A DNA stretch of 33,044 nucleotides. Origin: Firm-08 sp045541535. Lineage in GTDB: Bacteria > Bacillota > Clostridia > Oscillospirales > QAKW01. Positions 16,525-24,776 of this stretch are shown one piece after another. Location of the stretch: contig JAZQJG010000063.1 in NCBI GenBank assembly GCA_045541535.1, forward strand, positions 1 to 33,044. Reading direction: 5' to 3'. Under the pieces are notes generated by a model. The model was given only the letters and a program-made list of their open reading frames with translations. It searched no databases and was not told the origin of the DNA. Both the position numbers and the translations under genes were made by a program. The stretch's first letter is position 1. Each line of letters starts with the position of its first letter.

Positions 16525-17301
16525 ATGAATCCTTGCGTACTTGTCACCGGCGCCACCAACGGCACCGGATATGCCATTGCCAAACGCTTTGCCGTGGAGG
16601 GCTACGACGTATTTATCTCTTCCCGTCGCCGGTCGGATGCCGAAGAGGCCGCCGCCAAATTGGCCGCCGAAACGGGCCGGAATTGCTACGGCTACGAGCT
16701 GGAGGGCTATAACGAAGCGCAGGTGAAGGCCGCCTTTGCCGACATTCGCCAGAAGGGCTATCTGCTGGACACCTTGGTGTGCAACGCCGCCAATCTGGGC
16801 ATTGCGCAGGACACCTTAAGCGTTGATATCAAAGACTTTATGGACGTGATCAACACCAATATCGGCTGGAACTTTATGCTGGCCCGTGAGGCCGCCCTGC
16901 AAATGAAGGAAAAGGGCAAGGGCGCCATCGTGTTTATCAATTCCAACACCGCCTATCGCGCCATTCCCGCCCGCGCCGCCTATTCCTGTTCCAAGGGCGG
17001 CATCCTGTCCCTGAGCCGCGCGCTGGCGGTGGATCTGGGCAAATACGGTATCCGTGTCAACTGCGTGCTCCCCGGTATGATCAAAACCGTCCGTTGGGAA
17101 ACCAACTATAATAATTGCCGCAACGCTCTGTCCAACTACACCCCCCTCGGAGATATTGCCGAGTTTGAGGACGTGGCCAACGCCGCCTGGTATATGGGCA
17201 GTGACCAAAGCCGCAACACCACCGGCGCCGAACTGATCGTGGACGGCGGCAACAACGTCCAGCTTTACCCCGAAATCCCCGCCGAACGACTGAAATACTA
17301 A
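16525..17301 (+). CDS. SDR-family NAD(P)-dependent oxidoreductase
   Basis: This 258-residue classical short-chain dehydrogenase/reductase has the cofactor motif TGATNGTG (8-15), an NAAN variant of NNAG (87-90), catalytic Ser140 and the YSCSK motif (Tyr153, Lys157). A C-terminal VDGGNN is typical of the family. All catalytic residues are present, so activity on an alcohol, a sugar or a sugar acid is expected. Its position beside the AraC regulator, the ThuA/Gfo pair and the fucosidase suggests a sugar substrate; oxidation of L-fucose is one possibility, unproven. The start follows AAAGGAG. It converges with the fucosidase gene across a shared terminator. Confidence 0.92.
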   Translation: MNPCVLVTGATNGTGYAIAKRFAVEGYDVFISSRRRSDAEEAAAKLAAETGRNCYGYELEGYNEAQVKAAFADIRQKGYLLDTLVCNAANLGIAQDTLSVDIKDFMDVINTNIGWNFMLAREAALQMKEKGKGAIVFINSNTAYRAIPARAAYSCSKGGILSLSRALAVDLGKYGIRVNCVLPGMIKTVRWETNYNNCRNALSNYTPLGDIAEFEDVANAAWYMGSDQSRNTTGAELIVDGGNNVQLYPEIPAERLKY

Positions 17302-17311
17302 ATCCATCATC

Positions 17312-17353
17312 AAAAAAGGAAGAATGTTTCATCACGAACATTCTTCCTTTTTT
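17312..17353. terminator. Bidirectional terminator between SDR and fucosidase genes
   Basis: A perfect 17-bp stem (AAAAAAGGAAGAATGTT at 17312-17328 with 17337-17353) has an eight-base loop. It lies between two convergent genes, ten bases after one stop and five after the other. Confidence 0.95.
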
Positions 17354-17358
17354 CTTTG

Positions 17359-18687
17359 CTATTTCAAAATAACCTCAATGACCGGCCGCAGCCCCTTGGG
17401 TGGGATGGTGGGAAGCTTTAGCAAAATGCTCTTCTCCTCTGTTCCGGATGCATCCACCGTCAGACCATCGTTCATCAGACGGGCCTGATAGGTGATCTCG
17501 CTGCCGTCGGAGAGGAAGCAGACGTATTCAACGTCTTCTTTGGCAACGCCGTGCAAGCGCAGCGTGCCGAACGGATAGGTCTGCAGATGGATATAGAGCC
17601 GTTTTTCATCCTCGCTTTGGGTCAGCACGGTGCCCTCGGGCGCCTTGAAGCCGGGCTCTGCCATGGTGCAACCGTAGATGGAGCGACTGTTGTACTTCAT
17701 CCACTCGCCGTAAACCCCCAGTGCCTCTACGGCGCGGTGGTCAAAATAACCACGGGCGGTGGGCCCCACGTTCATAATGAGGTTGCCGCCACAGGAAACG
17801 GTGTTGGTAAGCATATCAATCAGCATTTCGGGGCTCTTCCAACTGTACTCGTCACGGTAGTATCCCCAGGAGCCGGAAAAGGTCTGGCAGGCCTCCCAAG
17901 TGACCAGTTCCCCCGTCTCTTTATGGCGCTGCCACTCGCGGGGCTGATACTGCTCGGGGGTCCAGAGATCCTGTTCCAGATCAGCGCGATTGTTGATGAT
18001 GATGCCGGGCTGTAGCTCGCGCGCCATCTTAATGAGCGCCTCACTCTCCCACATTTCCTTATTCTTGGCGCCGCCGTTGCGCATCCAGTCGGGCATATTG
18101 GGGTTTGCGGCGGGGGTAAAGTCCATCCACAATATGTCGATCTTGCCGTAGTTCGTCATCAACTCTCTTACCTGATCGCGCATATACTTTGCATATTTCT
18201 TCATATCCCGCCCTGCATCCAGTGCCGCACCGTCAGGATGACAGCGCAGTGGATGGCGAGCGTCGATGACGTAATCGGGATGATGCCAGTCGAGAAGAGA
18301 ATAGTAAAATCCCACCTTCAGCCCCTCGGCGCGGAAGGCCTCCACGTACTCCCGCACCAGATCCCGACCAAAGGGTGTATTGGTGATCTTATAATCGGTG
18401 TACTTGGTGTCAAACAGGCAAAAGCCTTCGTGATGCTTGGTGGTCAACACGCAGTATTTCATACCCGCGGCCTTGGCCGTGCGCGCCCATTCTTTGGCAT
18501 CAAAAAGATCGGGATTGAAATTACGGAAATATACGTCGTATTTTTCCTCGGAAATAATTTCTCTGGACTTGACCCACTCGTGACGCGCCGGCATGGCATA
18601 CAGCCCGAAGTGGATGAACATTCCAAAACGGTCACGGACAAACCAATCGGTATTGCCCGGTGTTTTTCTGCGTTTATAAGATGACAT
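17359..18687 (-). CDS. Alpha-L-fucosidase, GH29
   Basis: This 442-residue retaining glycosidase of family GH29 removes alpha-linked L-fucose from glycans. Family motifs are FGMFIHFGLYAMPARHEW (about 21-38), TKHHEGFCLFD (83-93), GFYYSLLDWHHPDY and the nucleophile region ILWMDF with Asp189. A small C-terminal beta-sandwich follows. There is no signal peptide, so it should act in the cytoplasm on imported fucosylated oligosaccharides. Its acid/base residue is not obvious, as usual for GH29. The start follows AAGGAGGG. It has its own promoter. With the SDR, the Gfo/ThuA pair and the AraC regulator nearby, it suggests use of a host or milk-type fucosylated glycan. Confidence 0.94.
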   Translation of the reverse strand: MSSYKRRKTPGNTDWFVRDRFGMFIHFGLYAMPARHEWVKSREIISEEKYDVYFRNFNPDLFDAKEWARTAKAAGMKYCVLTTKHHEGFCLFDTKYTDYKITNTPFGRDLVREYVEAFRAEGLKVGFYYSLLDWHHPDYVIDARHPLRCHPDGAALDAGRDMKKYAKYMRDQVRELMTNYGKIDILWMDFTPAANPNMPDWMRNGGAKNKEMWESEALIKMARELQPGIIINNRADLEQDLWTPEQYQPREWQRHKETGELVTWEACQTFSGSWGYYRDEYSWKSPEMLIDMLTNTVSCGGNLIMNVGPTARGYFDHRAVEALGVYGEWMKYNSRSIYGCTMAEPGFKAPEGTVLTQSEDEKRLYIHLQTYPFGTLRLHGVAKEDVEYVCFLSDGSEITYQARLMNDGLTVDASGTEEKSILLKLPTIPPKGLRPVIEVILK

Positions 18688-18715
18688 AACGCGTTCCCTC
18701 CTTGCTTTTGGTCTT

Positions 18716-18744
18716 ATAATATCACATAATGATCCTTAAAGCAA
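18716..18744 (-). promoter_or_regulatory. Promoter of the fucosidase gene
   Basis: On the minus strand TTGCTT (18739-18744) and TATTAT (18716-18721) have a 17-base spacer, about 30 bases before the start. The -35 matches the one used for the lipoprotein/two-component operon at 27963. The rest of the gap to pnp (18745-18828) is AT-rich and shows no gene. Confidence 0.6.
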
Positions 18745-18828
18745 TGTAAATTGTCATCAAAAATACGGAGGTTTTGCAACGCAAAACCATCCATAACTAT
18801 TCACTATTCATTATTCACTATTCATTAA

Positions 18829-18858
18829 AAAAGAGAACGCCGTGCGGCGTTCTCTTTT
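18829..18858 (-). terminator. Terminator of pnp
   Basis: GAGAACGCC (18833-18841) pairs with 18846-18854 around GTGC, with A and T tracts on both sides. It lies just after the pnp stop codon. Its left arm with leading A's (AAAAAGAGAACGCC) also occurs without a right arm at 13185 and 32395. Confidence 0.92.
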
Positions 18859-18866
18859 CATTCAAT

Positions 18867-20972
18867 TTAGTTGCCCTGCATTTCCAGGAGAGCATCCTTA
18901 CGGGACAGGTTGTAACGGCCCTTGGAGTCAACCTCCATGAACTTAACCATGATCTCGTCACCCTCGGTGAGCAGATCCTCCACGCGCTCTACACGCTTGG
19001 TGTCCAGCTTGGAAACGTGTACCAGACCCTGTTTGCCGGGAGCAAACTCAACAAAAGCGCCGAATTCCATAATCTTCACAACGGTGGCCTTGTAGATCTG
19101 GCCAACCTCGGGCTCAAATACGATACCGTCGATGATGGCCTTGGCGGCGTCGGCGGAAGCCTTTTCGGTGGCGGCGATAAATACGCTACCGTCGTCCTCA
19201 ATGTCGATCTTGGCGCCGGTGTCGGCAACGATCTTCTGGATGACCTTACCGCCGGAACCGATGACCTCACGGATCTTTTCAGGATCGATCTTCATGGTGA
19301 TGACCTTGGGAGCGCACTCCTTAACGTCGGCGCGGGGCTCGGAAATTACGGGAGCGATGACGTTGTCCAGAATGTGATATCTGGCGTCACGGGTCTTGTG
19401 AATGGCCTCGGTAATGATCTCACGGGTCAGACCGTCCACCTTGATGTCCATCTGGATGGCGGTGATACCCTTCTTGGTACCGGCTACCTTAAAGTCCATA
19501 TCGCCGAAGAAGTCCTCAATACCCTGAATGTCAACCATCGTCATAAAGCTGCCGTCCTCACGGGTGATCAGACCGCAGGAGATACCGGCTACGGGAGCCT
19601 TGATGGGTACGCCTGCATCCATCAGCGCCAAAGTGGAGCCGCAGATGGAGCCCTGAGAGGTGGAGCCGTTGGAGGTCAGAACGTCGCTGACCACACGGAT
19701 GGTGTAGGGGAACTCCTCAACGGAGGGAATGACGGGGAGCAACGCACGCTCGGCCAGAGCGCCGTGACCGATCTCACGACGGCCGGGGGAACGAACGGGC
19801 TTGGCCTCGCCGGTGGTGAAACCGGGCATATTGTAATGATGGATATATCTCTTGGAGGTCTCGTTGTCCAGACCGTCCAGAATCTGCTCCTCGGAGATCA
19901 TACCCAGCGTGGCGATGCTGAGCACCTGGGTCTTACCTCTGGCAAACAGACCGGAGCCGTGTACGGTGGGCAGGATGTCGGTCTCGGCATACAGCTCACG
20001 CATATCGTTGATGCCACGGCCGTCTACACGCTTGCCCTCTTCGCTGAGCCAATGACGAACGGTCATCTTCTGCAGCTTGTACAGGCACTCGTCGATCATA
20101 GCGCCGCTTTCGGGATACTGCTCGTCCAACAGCTCGTGACACTTTTTGCAAGCGTCGGCGGTCAGATTGTCACGGGTGATCTTGTCAGCGTTGTCAAAGG
20201 CAACCTTGATGTCCTCGCCCACGGCGGCCTCAACGGCGGCGTAGAGCGCTTCGTCTACGGCGCAGGATTCAAAGGTAAACTTCTCTTTACCGATCTCGGC
20301 AACGATGGTGTTGATAAACTCAACCATCTTGGCATTCTCTGCGTGACCGGCCATAATGCCCTCGATCATCACGTCTTCCTCGACCTCGTTGGCGCCGGCC
20401 TCGATCATCGTAACCTTGGCGGCGGAGGAAGCAACGGTAACGGCCATCTGGGAGGCCTCTCTCTGGGCGGCATCGGGGTTGAAAACGTACTCGCCGTCAA
20501 TCAGACCCACGCTGATACCGGAAATGGGACCGGCAAAAGGAATGTCGGAAATGGACAGAGCGATGGAGGCGCCCACCATACCCACGATCTCGGGAATGGC
20601 GTCGTCATCGGTGCTCATAACGGTCAGGTGAACGCTGACGTCGTTTCTCATATCCTTGGGGAACAGGGGACGGATGGAGCGGTCGATCACACGGGAGGAC
20701 AGAATGGCCTTCTCGCTGGGACGACCCTCTCTCTTGAGGAAGCCGCCGGGAATCTTACCGGCTGCATACATTCTCTCCTCAAAGTCAACGCTGAGAGGGA
20801 AGAAGTCAATACCGTCACGGGGCTTGGCGGAAGCGGTGGCGTTGGCCAGCACGACGCAGTTACCGTAACGGATCAGGGCGCTGCCGTTGGACAGCTGGGC
20901 AAACTTACCGGTCTCAACGACCAGCTCTCTGCCCGCAAACATGGTTTTAAAAATTTTGTGGTTTTCGTACAT
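18867..20972 (-). CDS. Polyribonucleotide nucleotidyltransferase (PNPase)
   Basis: PNPase degrades RNA 3' to 5' by phosphorolysis and can add tails in reverse; it is a homotrimer and often part of the degradosome. The 701-residue length is standard. Two RNase PH domains (about 1-230 and 325-545) flank an alpha-helical linker. The first shows FFPLSVDFEERMYAAGKIPGGF, and the second shows FTTGEAKPVRSPGRREIGHG and GDMDFKVAGT. A KH domain follows with IGSGGKVIQKI (about 566-576), then a C-terminal S1 domain (GQIYKATVVKIMEFGAFVEF). The start is the ATG at 20970-20972, eight bases after AAGGAGGT; the frame upstream lacks a signal and crosses leader sequence. It normally follows rpsO directly; here a terminator and tandem repeats lie between them. 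Confidence 0.97.
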   Translation of the reverse strand: MYENHKIFKTMFAGRELVVETGKFAQLSNGSALIRYGNCVVLANATASAKPRDGIDFFPLSVDFEERMYAAGKIPGGFLKREGRPSEKAILSSRVIDRSIRPLFPKDMRNDVSVHLTVMSTDDDAIPEIVGMVGASIALSISDIPFAGPISGISVGLIDGEYVFNPDAAQREASQMAVTVASSAAKVTMIEAGANEVEEDVMIEGIMAGHAENAKMVEFINTIVAEIGKEKFTFESCAVDEALYAAVEAAVGEDIKVAFDNADKITRDNLTADACKKCHELLDEQYPESGAMIDECLYKLQKMTVRHWLSEEGKRVDGRGINDMRELYAETDILPTVHGSGLFARGKTQVLSIATLGMISEEQILDGLDNETSKRYIHHYNMPGFTTGEAKPVRSPGRREIGHGALAERALLPVIPSVEEFPYTIRVVSDVLTSNGSTSQGSICGSTLALMDAGVPIKAPVAGISCGLITREDGSFMTMVDIQGIEDFFGDMDFKVAGTKKGITAIQMDIKVDGLTREIITEAIHKTRDARYHILDNVIAPVISEPRADVKECAPKVITMKIDPEKIREVIGSGGKVIQKIVADTGAKIDIEDDGSVFIAATEKASADAAKAIIDGIVFEPEVGQIYKATVVKIMEFGAFVEFAPGKQGLVHVSKLDTKRVERVEDLLTEGDEIMVKFMEVDSKGRYNLSRKDALLEMQGN

Positions 20973-20979
20973 ATCAGTG

Positions 20980-21055
20980 TACCTCCTTTTTCTTTTTGAA
21001 GAGAAAGCGGAGATTTCAGCACTTACATCGCCCTGCAAAGCGCTTTGTAAGGTCA
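20980..21055 (-). promoter_or_regulatory. pnp leader with competing hairpins
   Basis: Upstream of pnp, CTTACA (21022-21027) can pair with TGTAAG (21046-21051), while the perfect palindrome CAAAGCGCTTTG (21036-21047) competes for the same bases. No strong promoter is seen here. The structure could be an autoregulatory or processing site, as known for other pnp leaders, but this is inference. Confidence 0.3.
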
Positions 21056-21102
21056 TGTAACTGCTAAAAAGCTCTACCCTCTCTTTGTTTTGGTTATTTG
21101 GT

Positions 21103-21399
21103 GCCATTTTTTGGACAACTACCGACAGCCGTTCATAAAAATCGGCGGGATTTCGTGAATTTGACCCCCTTTGCGTACTCTGTGTACGCTTGGGAGCAAA
21201 GTCGCGGAAAGGCCTTGCTTGCCTATGGCAAGCGGGCCGGTGCCGCCATTTTTTGGACAACTACTGACAGCCGTTCATAAAAATCGGCGGGATTTCGTGA
21301 ATTTGACCCCTTTGCGTACTCTGTGTACGCTTGGGGGCAAAGTCGCGGAAAGGTCTTGCTTACCTATGGCAAATAGGCCGGTGCCGCCATTTTTTGGAC
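21103..21399. repeat. 142-bp tandem duplication between rpsO and pnp
   Basis: Copy one runs 21103-21244 and copy two 21245-21385, with a third start at 21386-21399 (GCCATTTTTTGGAC). The copies differ at about ten positions, including one C insertion. The unit includes GGCGGGATTTCGTGAATTTG and TACGCTTGGG. Open frames across it are repeat translation and not supported as genes. Confidence 0.88.
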
Positions 21400-21404
21400 G
21401 GCAT

Positions 21405-21438
21405 AAAAAGGCACAAACCACAGGGTTTGTGCCTTTTT
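21405..21438 (-). terminator. Terminator of rpsO
   Basis: A 15-bp perfect stem, AAAAAGGCACAAACC (21405-21419) with 21424-21438, has loop ACAG. It lies six bases after the rpsO stop and ends in T's on the minus strand. It should stop most transcripts before pnp. Confidence 0.93.
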
Positions 21439-21444
21439 ACATAC

Positions 21445-21711
21445 TTACTTACGGATACCGAGTTTCTCGATAATCGCACGATAACGGTTGATATCCTTCT
21501 TGGTCAGATAGCTGAGCAGGTTACGACGGTTACCAACCATCTTCAGCAGACCACGACGGGAATGATGGTCGTGGGGATGCTTCTTCAGATGCTCGGTCAG
21601 CTCGTTGATGCGAGCGGTCAGAATGGCAATCTGAACCTCAGGAGAACCGGTATCGGTGTCATGCAGCTTGTTCGCGGCGATGACCTGATCTTTAATGTCC
21701 TTCTTGATCAT
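21445..21711 (-). CDS. 30S ribosomal protein S15
   Basis: S15 binds 16S rRNA helices 20-22 early in small-subunit assembly. The length is the usual 88 residues. The family signature is visible: GSPEVQIAILTARINELTEHLKKHPHDHHSRRGLL, followed by MVGNRRNLLSYL. The ATG follows AAAGGTGA, a weaker ribosome binding site than most in this window, as expected for a gene whose translation may be repressed by its own product. It has a strong promoter about 90 bases upstream and a leader that can fold, and it ends in a strong terminator. Confidence 0.98.
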   Translation of the reverse strand: MIKKDIKDQVIAANKLHDTDTGSPEVQIAILTARINELTEHLKKHPHDHHSRRGLLKMVGNRRNLLSYLTKKDINRYRAIIEKLGIRK

Positions 21712-21793
21712 TGTTATCTTTCACCTTTCTATAGAATTCAGCCGTATCACAGATGACGGACGGTGATTCCAATCTCCGAGGTACGGTCAGCAG
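21712..21793 (-). promoter_or_regulatory. rpsO leader, candidate S15 autoregulatory RNA
   Basis: The predicted 5' untranslated RNA of about 80 bases can close a stem CCGTA/TACGG (bases 21782-21786 with 21742-21746). Stacked next to it is TCAC/GTGA (21747-21750 with 21763-21766), giving a three-way-junction-like fold just before the ribosome binding site. S15 represses its own mRNA through such folds in several phyla; no Rfam match was tested. Confidence 0.4.
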
Positions 21794-21799
21794 TTGATT

Positions 21800-21828
21800 A
21801 TTATACTATATATTTTTACAATTGTAAA
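21800..21828 (-). promoter_or_regulatory. Promoter of rpsO
   Basis: On the minus strand TTTACA (21823-21828), a 17-base spacer and TATAAT (21800-21805) form a strong sigma-A promoter. The remaining gap to 21940 contains a GC palindrome (CGCCGCA-AC-TGCGGCG, 21870-21885) and no gene. Confidence 0.88.
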
Positions 21829-21940
21829 GGGGTTTATGAAATTTTTTTGAGAGGGCGTTTGGGGGTGATCGCCGCAACTGCGGCGTGTGAATTTTTTGCA
21901 GCGATGCCGCATTCTGCTATCTTTTGCTGTTTTACCGCTT

Positions 21941-23302
21941 TTATTCTTTCCCCAATTCGCTGATGTCCGGCTTTTCCTCCTCGGTGACGGGACTGCGATA
22001 GTCCTCGGGCACCTCGGCGTCCATGGAAAGCACCGTTTCGCTGAGCTTTTTGCCCTCGGGGCGCAGAGCGCCGGTGACGGTGACGTTGCGGTCACGGGTG
22101 AGGATCACCAGACTGCCCTCGCACAGGGCCAGATCGTAGGCGTTTTCCGCCACCGCCGTGGGGGTGTTGAGAAAAGCAACGTCGTCGCTGACGAAGCAAT
22201 GCTCGGTATTTTTACCCCAGACGTACACCTTGCCCTCCTTGGTCATATAGGCGGCGCCGTTGTCGGTGGCCACGATCTTAATGGCGTCACTGCCGATCTT
22301 GACCGGCTTGGCGGTGCCGTTTTTACTGCCGTTGCCGCATTGACCCCAATTGGTCCGGCCGCAGGTGTAAACGTCGCCGTTTTGCGCCAGAATGACGGAG
22401 AAATAATTGCCCACCGCCGCCTGACGGATACCGCTCATAATACGGATGGGAAGATTGCTGTTGCTCATAGTACCGTCGCCAAGCTGGGAATCGGAATTGT
22501 TGCCCACGGCGTAGAGGTTGCCGAAGACGTCCACCATCATAGCGTGGGTAGCGCTGCACCAGATCCGGGTGATGTCCTCCTTCACCAAAACCGGATGCGT
22601 CTTATGCCGGTTGGAGGAGTCGCCCATCTGGCCGTATTCGTTGAAGCCCAAGGCATACAGCTCGTTTTTATCGGTGAGATAAAACAGGGTGTTGCCACTG
22701 CAGAAAAAGTCGGTAACGTGGTCGGCCAGCTTGCCCTCGTAGTCCTCACGGTCCACGTCGTAGACCATATAGGGGAAGGTGCCGTTGAGATACAGCCGCC
22801 CGTTTTGATCCAGTTGAACGGTGAGCACCCGTTCGCCGGACAGGGAAGCGGTCTGATACCGCAGGGTCTTTTTGCCCCGATTGATCCAGTTCATGGTGCG
22901 CTGGCCGTCGCTGTTTTCCGTTTCCTCATAAACAAACCATTCGTTGCGCTCGTTGCGCACGCTGATCTCGCCATCCGCCGCATACACGGAGGAGGGCAGA
23001 TACAGATAGGCCTTTTCGGCGCCGGCGGCGGAAAGGGTAGTCTTATAGGTACCGGCCAGATCGTAGCCGGCATCTCCCGCAATGGCCTTGACCTGCCCCA
23101 TGGGCCGCAGGGTAAGCACTAACATCGTAATGCCTCCCGCCAAAAAGACCAGGGTCAGCAAGGCGGTGTTGCGACACCGACGGAATAACAGTTTTTTCCC
23201 TCTGGGGGTGCGGGCCCGACGGATGTTGGTGCCCATAATGATGGCGCTGAGTAAAAACACGGCGCCGCACAGGATCAGCAAAATGGATAAAACGATCAAC
23301 AT
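21941..23302 (-). CDS. Membrane-anchored RCC1-repeat protein (second of pair)
   Basis: This 453-residue protein has two N-terminal membrane segments (about 1-25 and 46-67) joined by a basic loop. An extracytoplasmic region of about 385 residues follows. It has a beta-rich part of about 130 residues and then four recognisable RCC1-type repeats: LYALGFNEYGQMGDS, LYAVGNNSDSQLGDG, VYTCGRTNWGQCGNG and VYVWGKNTEHCF. The repeats suggest a beta-propeller used for protein or glycan binding. The function is unknown. Its start is 13 bases after the other RCC1 gene, preceded by AAGGGGG, so they form one operon and may form a complex. The C-terminus is acidic (EEEKPD). Confidence 0.8.
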   Translation of the reverse strand: MLIVLSILLILCGAVFLLSAIIMGTNIRRARTPRGKKLLFRRCRNTALLTLVFLAGGITMLVLTLRPMGQVKAIAGDAGYDLAGTYKTTLSAAGAEKAYLYLPSSVYAADGEISVRNERNEWFVYEETENSDGQRTMNWINRGKKTLRYQTASLSGERVLTVQLDQNGRLYLNGTFPYMVYDVDREDYEGKLADHVTDFFCSGNTLFYLTDKNELYALGFNEYGQMGDSSNRHKTHPVLVKEDITRIWCSATHAMMVDVFGNLYAVGNNSDSQLGDGTMSNSNLPIRIMSGIRQAAVGNYFSVILAQNGDVYTCGRTNWGQCGNGSKNGTAKPVKIGSDAIKIVATDNGAAYMTKEGKVYVWGKNTEHCFVSDDVAFLNTPTAVAENAYDLALCEGSLVILTRDRNVTVTGALRPEGKKLSETVLSMDAEVPEDYRSPVTEEEKPDISELGKE

Positions 23303-23315
23303 ACTACCGACCCCC

Positions 23316-24659
23316 TTACTTTATCGTTACCACGGTGGCGGGCGTCAGATGCTTTTCACCGGGATTGCCCAACTGACCGTAGGAATTATCACCGCAGACA
23401 AACAGCTTGCCACCGGACAAAACGACCAGATGATCAAAGCCGGCGGCCGCCGTGGTGGCCTTTTCCATCGCTTTGGCGGGCAAGGGAACGTTGTCGGTGT
23501 GCCCCAGACCCAACTGACCGCAATGATTTTGTCCCCAGGTATACAGCTTTTCCTCGGAAATATACCAACCGAATTTACCGCCGGCGCCCATTTCGCTGAC
23601 ACCGGTGGCTACTTCTTCAAATACCTTGGCGGCGTCCTCCGCCTCTTCCCGACCCAATTGGCCGCAATCGTTGGCGCCACTGCTTTTCAGCACGCCGTCA
23701 CGGGTGAGCAGCAGAGAGAAATCGGTGCCGGCGGCCACCGCCTTACACCCCGAAGCGATCTGCTGCAGGGGAAGATTGTCCGCCTTGTCCTTCTGTCCCA
23801 AGGCTCCGCCCATATTGGAGCCACAGCCGTAGACGTTGCCGTCCTTTTTGAGAATCAGGAGATGTCGGCCACCCGCCGAAATATCGGAAGCGGTGCCGCA
23901 GAGCCACAGGGGTTTTTCCGTATCGTCGCCGGCGGCGCCCAACTGCAGATAGCTGTTGTCGCCCCAAACGTATACGTCCCCGCCGGTGCTGAGATAACTG
24001 CCAAAGCCTGCCCCGCAGGACACCTTGGCCACGTTATCGGCAAATTTGGTTTCCTTGCCCTCCTCGTCGATGCGATACAGGGTGTGATTCTTTTTGAGCA
24101 GATATACCTCTCTGCCCAATTGCGCCACGCCGGCCACGTCGGTGGCCGCCGCCCCCTTATCCTGCTGATGCAGGGAGAGATTGTTATAACCCCAGGCGTA
24201 CAAGGCGCCCTCCTTGGTGATCAGATAGGTGGTATCTCTGCCGGCGGCAAGACTTGCCACCTCCCCGTTGACGGTGGAGGCAAAGCTGAGGCGGGAGAGG
24301 GTATCTGCCCCCACGCTCTTTTCATAATTGCTGTTTTCCCGCCATTTGGGGATGGCCTGCCCCAGATACAGACCCACCGCCAACAGCACAAGCAGCACAA
24401 ACAGCAGCATAAAGATCTTTTGGGAAAGGCCGGGCAGGGCGCGGAAGCCACTGCGGATGGGATTGGTCTCCTTCCCGTCCTTGCGGCGGGACGGCAGATA
24501 ACAGACCGCCAGCATCCCCACGGGGCCCAGCAAAGCGCCCAACACGCCCCAGACGGGGGAGCGTAGCTTCATCTGGGCAATCTTGGTGGTGAAAAAGGAA
24601 AAGAACACCACGCCGATCGTCGCAGTATATAGGATAATTAACGCCGGTACTACGGGCAT
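23316..24659 (-). CDS. Membrane-anchored RCC1-repeat protein (first of pair)
   Basis: This 447-residue protein has hydrophobic segments at about 1-21, 35-55 and 82-103, then a propeller-like exterior part. At least six RCC1-type repeats are visible, for example VYVWGDNSYLQLGAA, VYGCGSNMGGALGQK, LYTWGQNHCGQLGLG and LFVCGDNSYGQLGNP, enough for most of a seven-bladed fold. RCC1 repeats in secreted bacterial proteins are thought to be binding scaffolds; no enzyme domain is present. The start follows AAAGGGG. It is the first gene of a two-gene operon. Why two different RCC1 proteins sit together is not known. Confidence 0.83.
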   Translation of the reverse strand: MPVVPALIILYTATIGVVFFSFFTTKIAQMKLRSPVWGVLGALLGPVGMLAVCYLPSRRKDGKETNPIRSGFRALPGLSQKIFMLLFVLLVLLAVGLYLGQAIPKWRENSNYEKSVGADTLSRLSFASTVNGEVASLAAGRDTTYLITKEGALYAWGYNNLSLHQQDKGAAATDVAGVAQLGREVYLLKKNHTLYRIDEEGKETKFADNVAKVSCGAGFGSYLSTGGDVYVWGDNSYLQLGAAGDDTEKPLWLCGTASDISAGGRHLLILKKDGNVYGCGSNMGGALGQKDKADNLPLQQIASGCKAVAAGTDFSLLLTRDGVLKSSGANDCGQLGREEAEDAAKVFEEVATGVSEMGAGGKFGWYISEEKLYTWGQNHCGQLGLGHTDNVPLPAKAMEKATTAAAGFDHLVVLSGGKLFVCGDNSYGQLGNPGEKHLTPATVVTIK

Positions 24660-24681
24660 CGTATCGCCCCTTTCTTTTAAA

Positions 24682-24697
24682 GCATTCCTCGGAATGC
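24682..24697 (-). promoter_or_regulatory. Hairpin in the RCC1 operon leader
   Basis: GCATTCC-TC-GGAATGC is a perfect short hairpin just upstream of the AAAGGGG site. A TATAAT -10-like hexamer lies further upstream, without a good -35. Beyond that a palindrome (GGCGGCAA/TTGCCGCC, 24727-24752) lacks a T tract. Confidence 0.35.
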
Positions 24698-24776
24698 GGT
24701 CTCTTTTTTATTATATTACTAAATCCGGCGGCAAAATGCAAGGCTTGCCGCCAAATTGCAAATCTAAAGATTTTCT

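Noticed and set aside
21098..21473. Small plus-strand open frames across the rpsO-pnp gap
   Set aside because: They repeat the same peptide because they read the 142-bp duplication; they have no start signals and run into the rpsO terminator.
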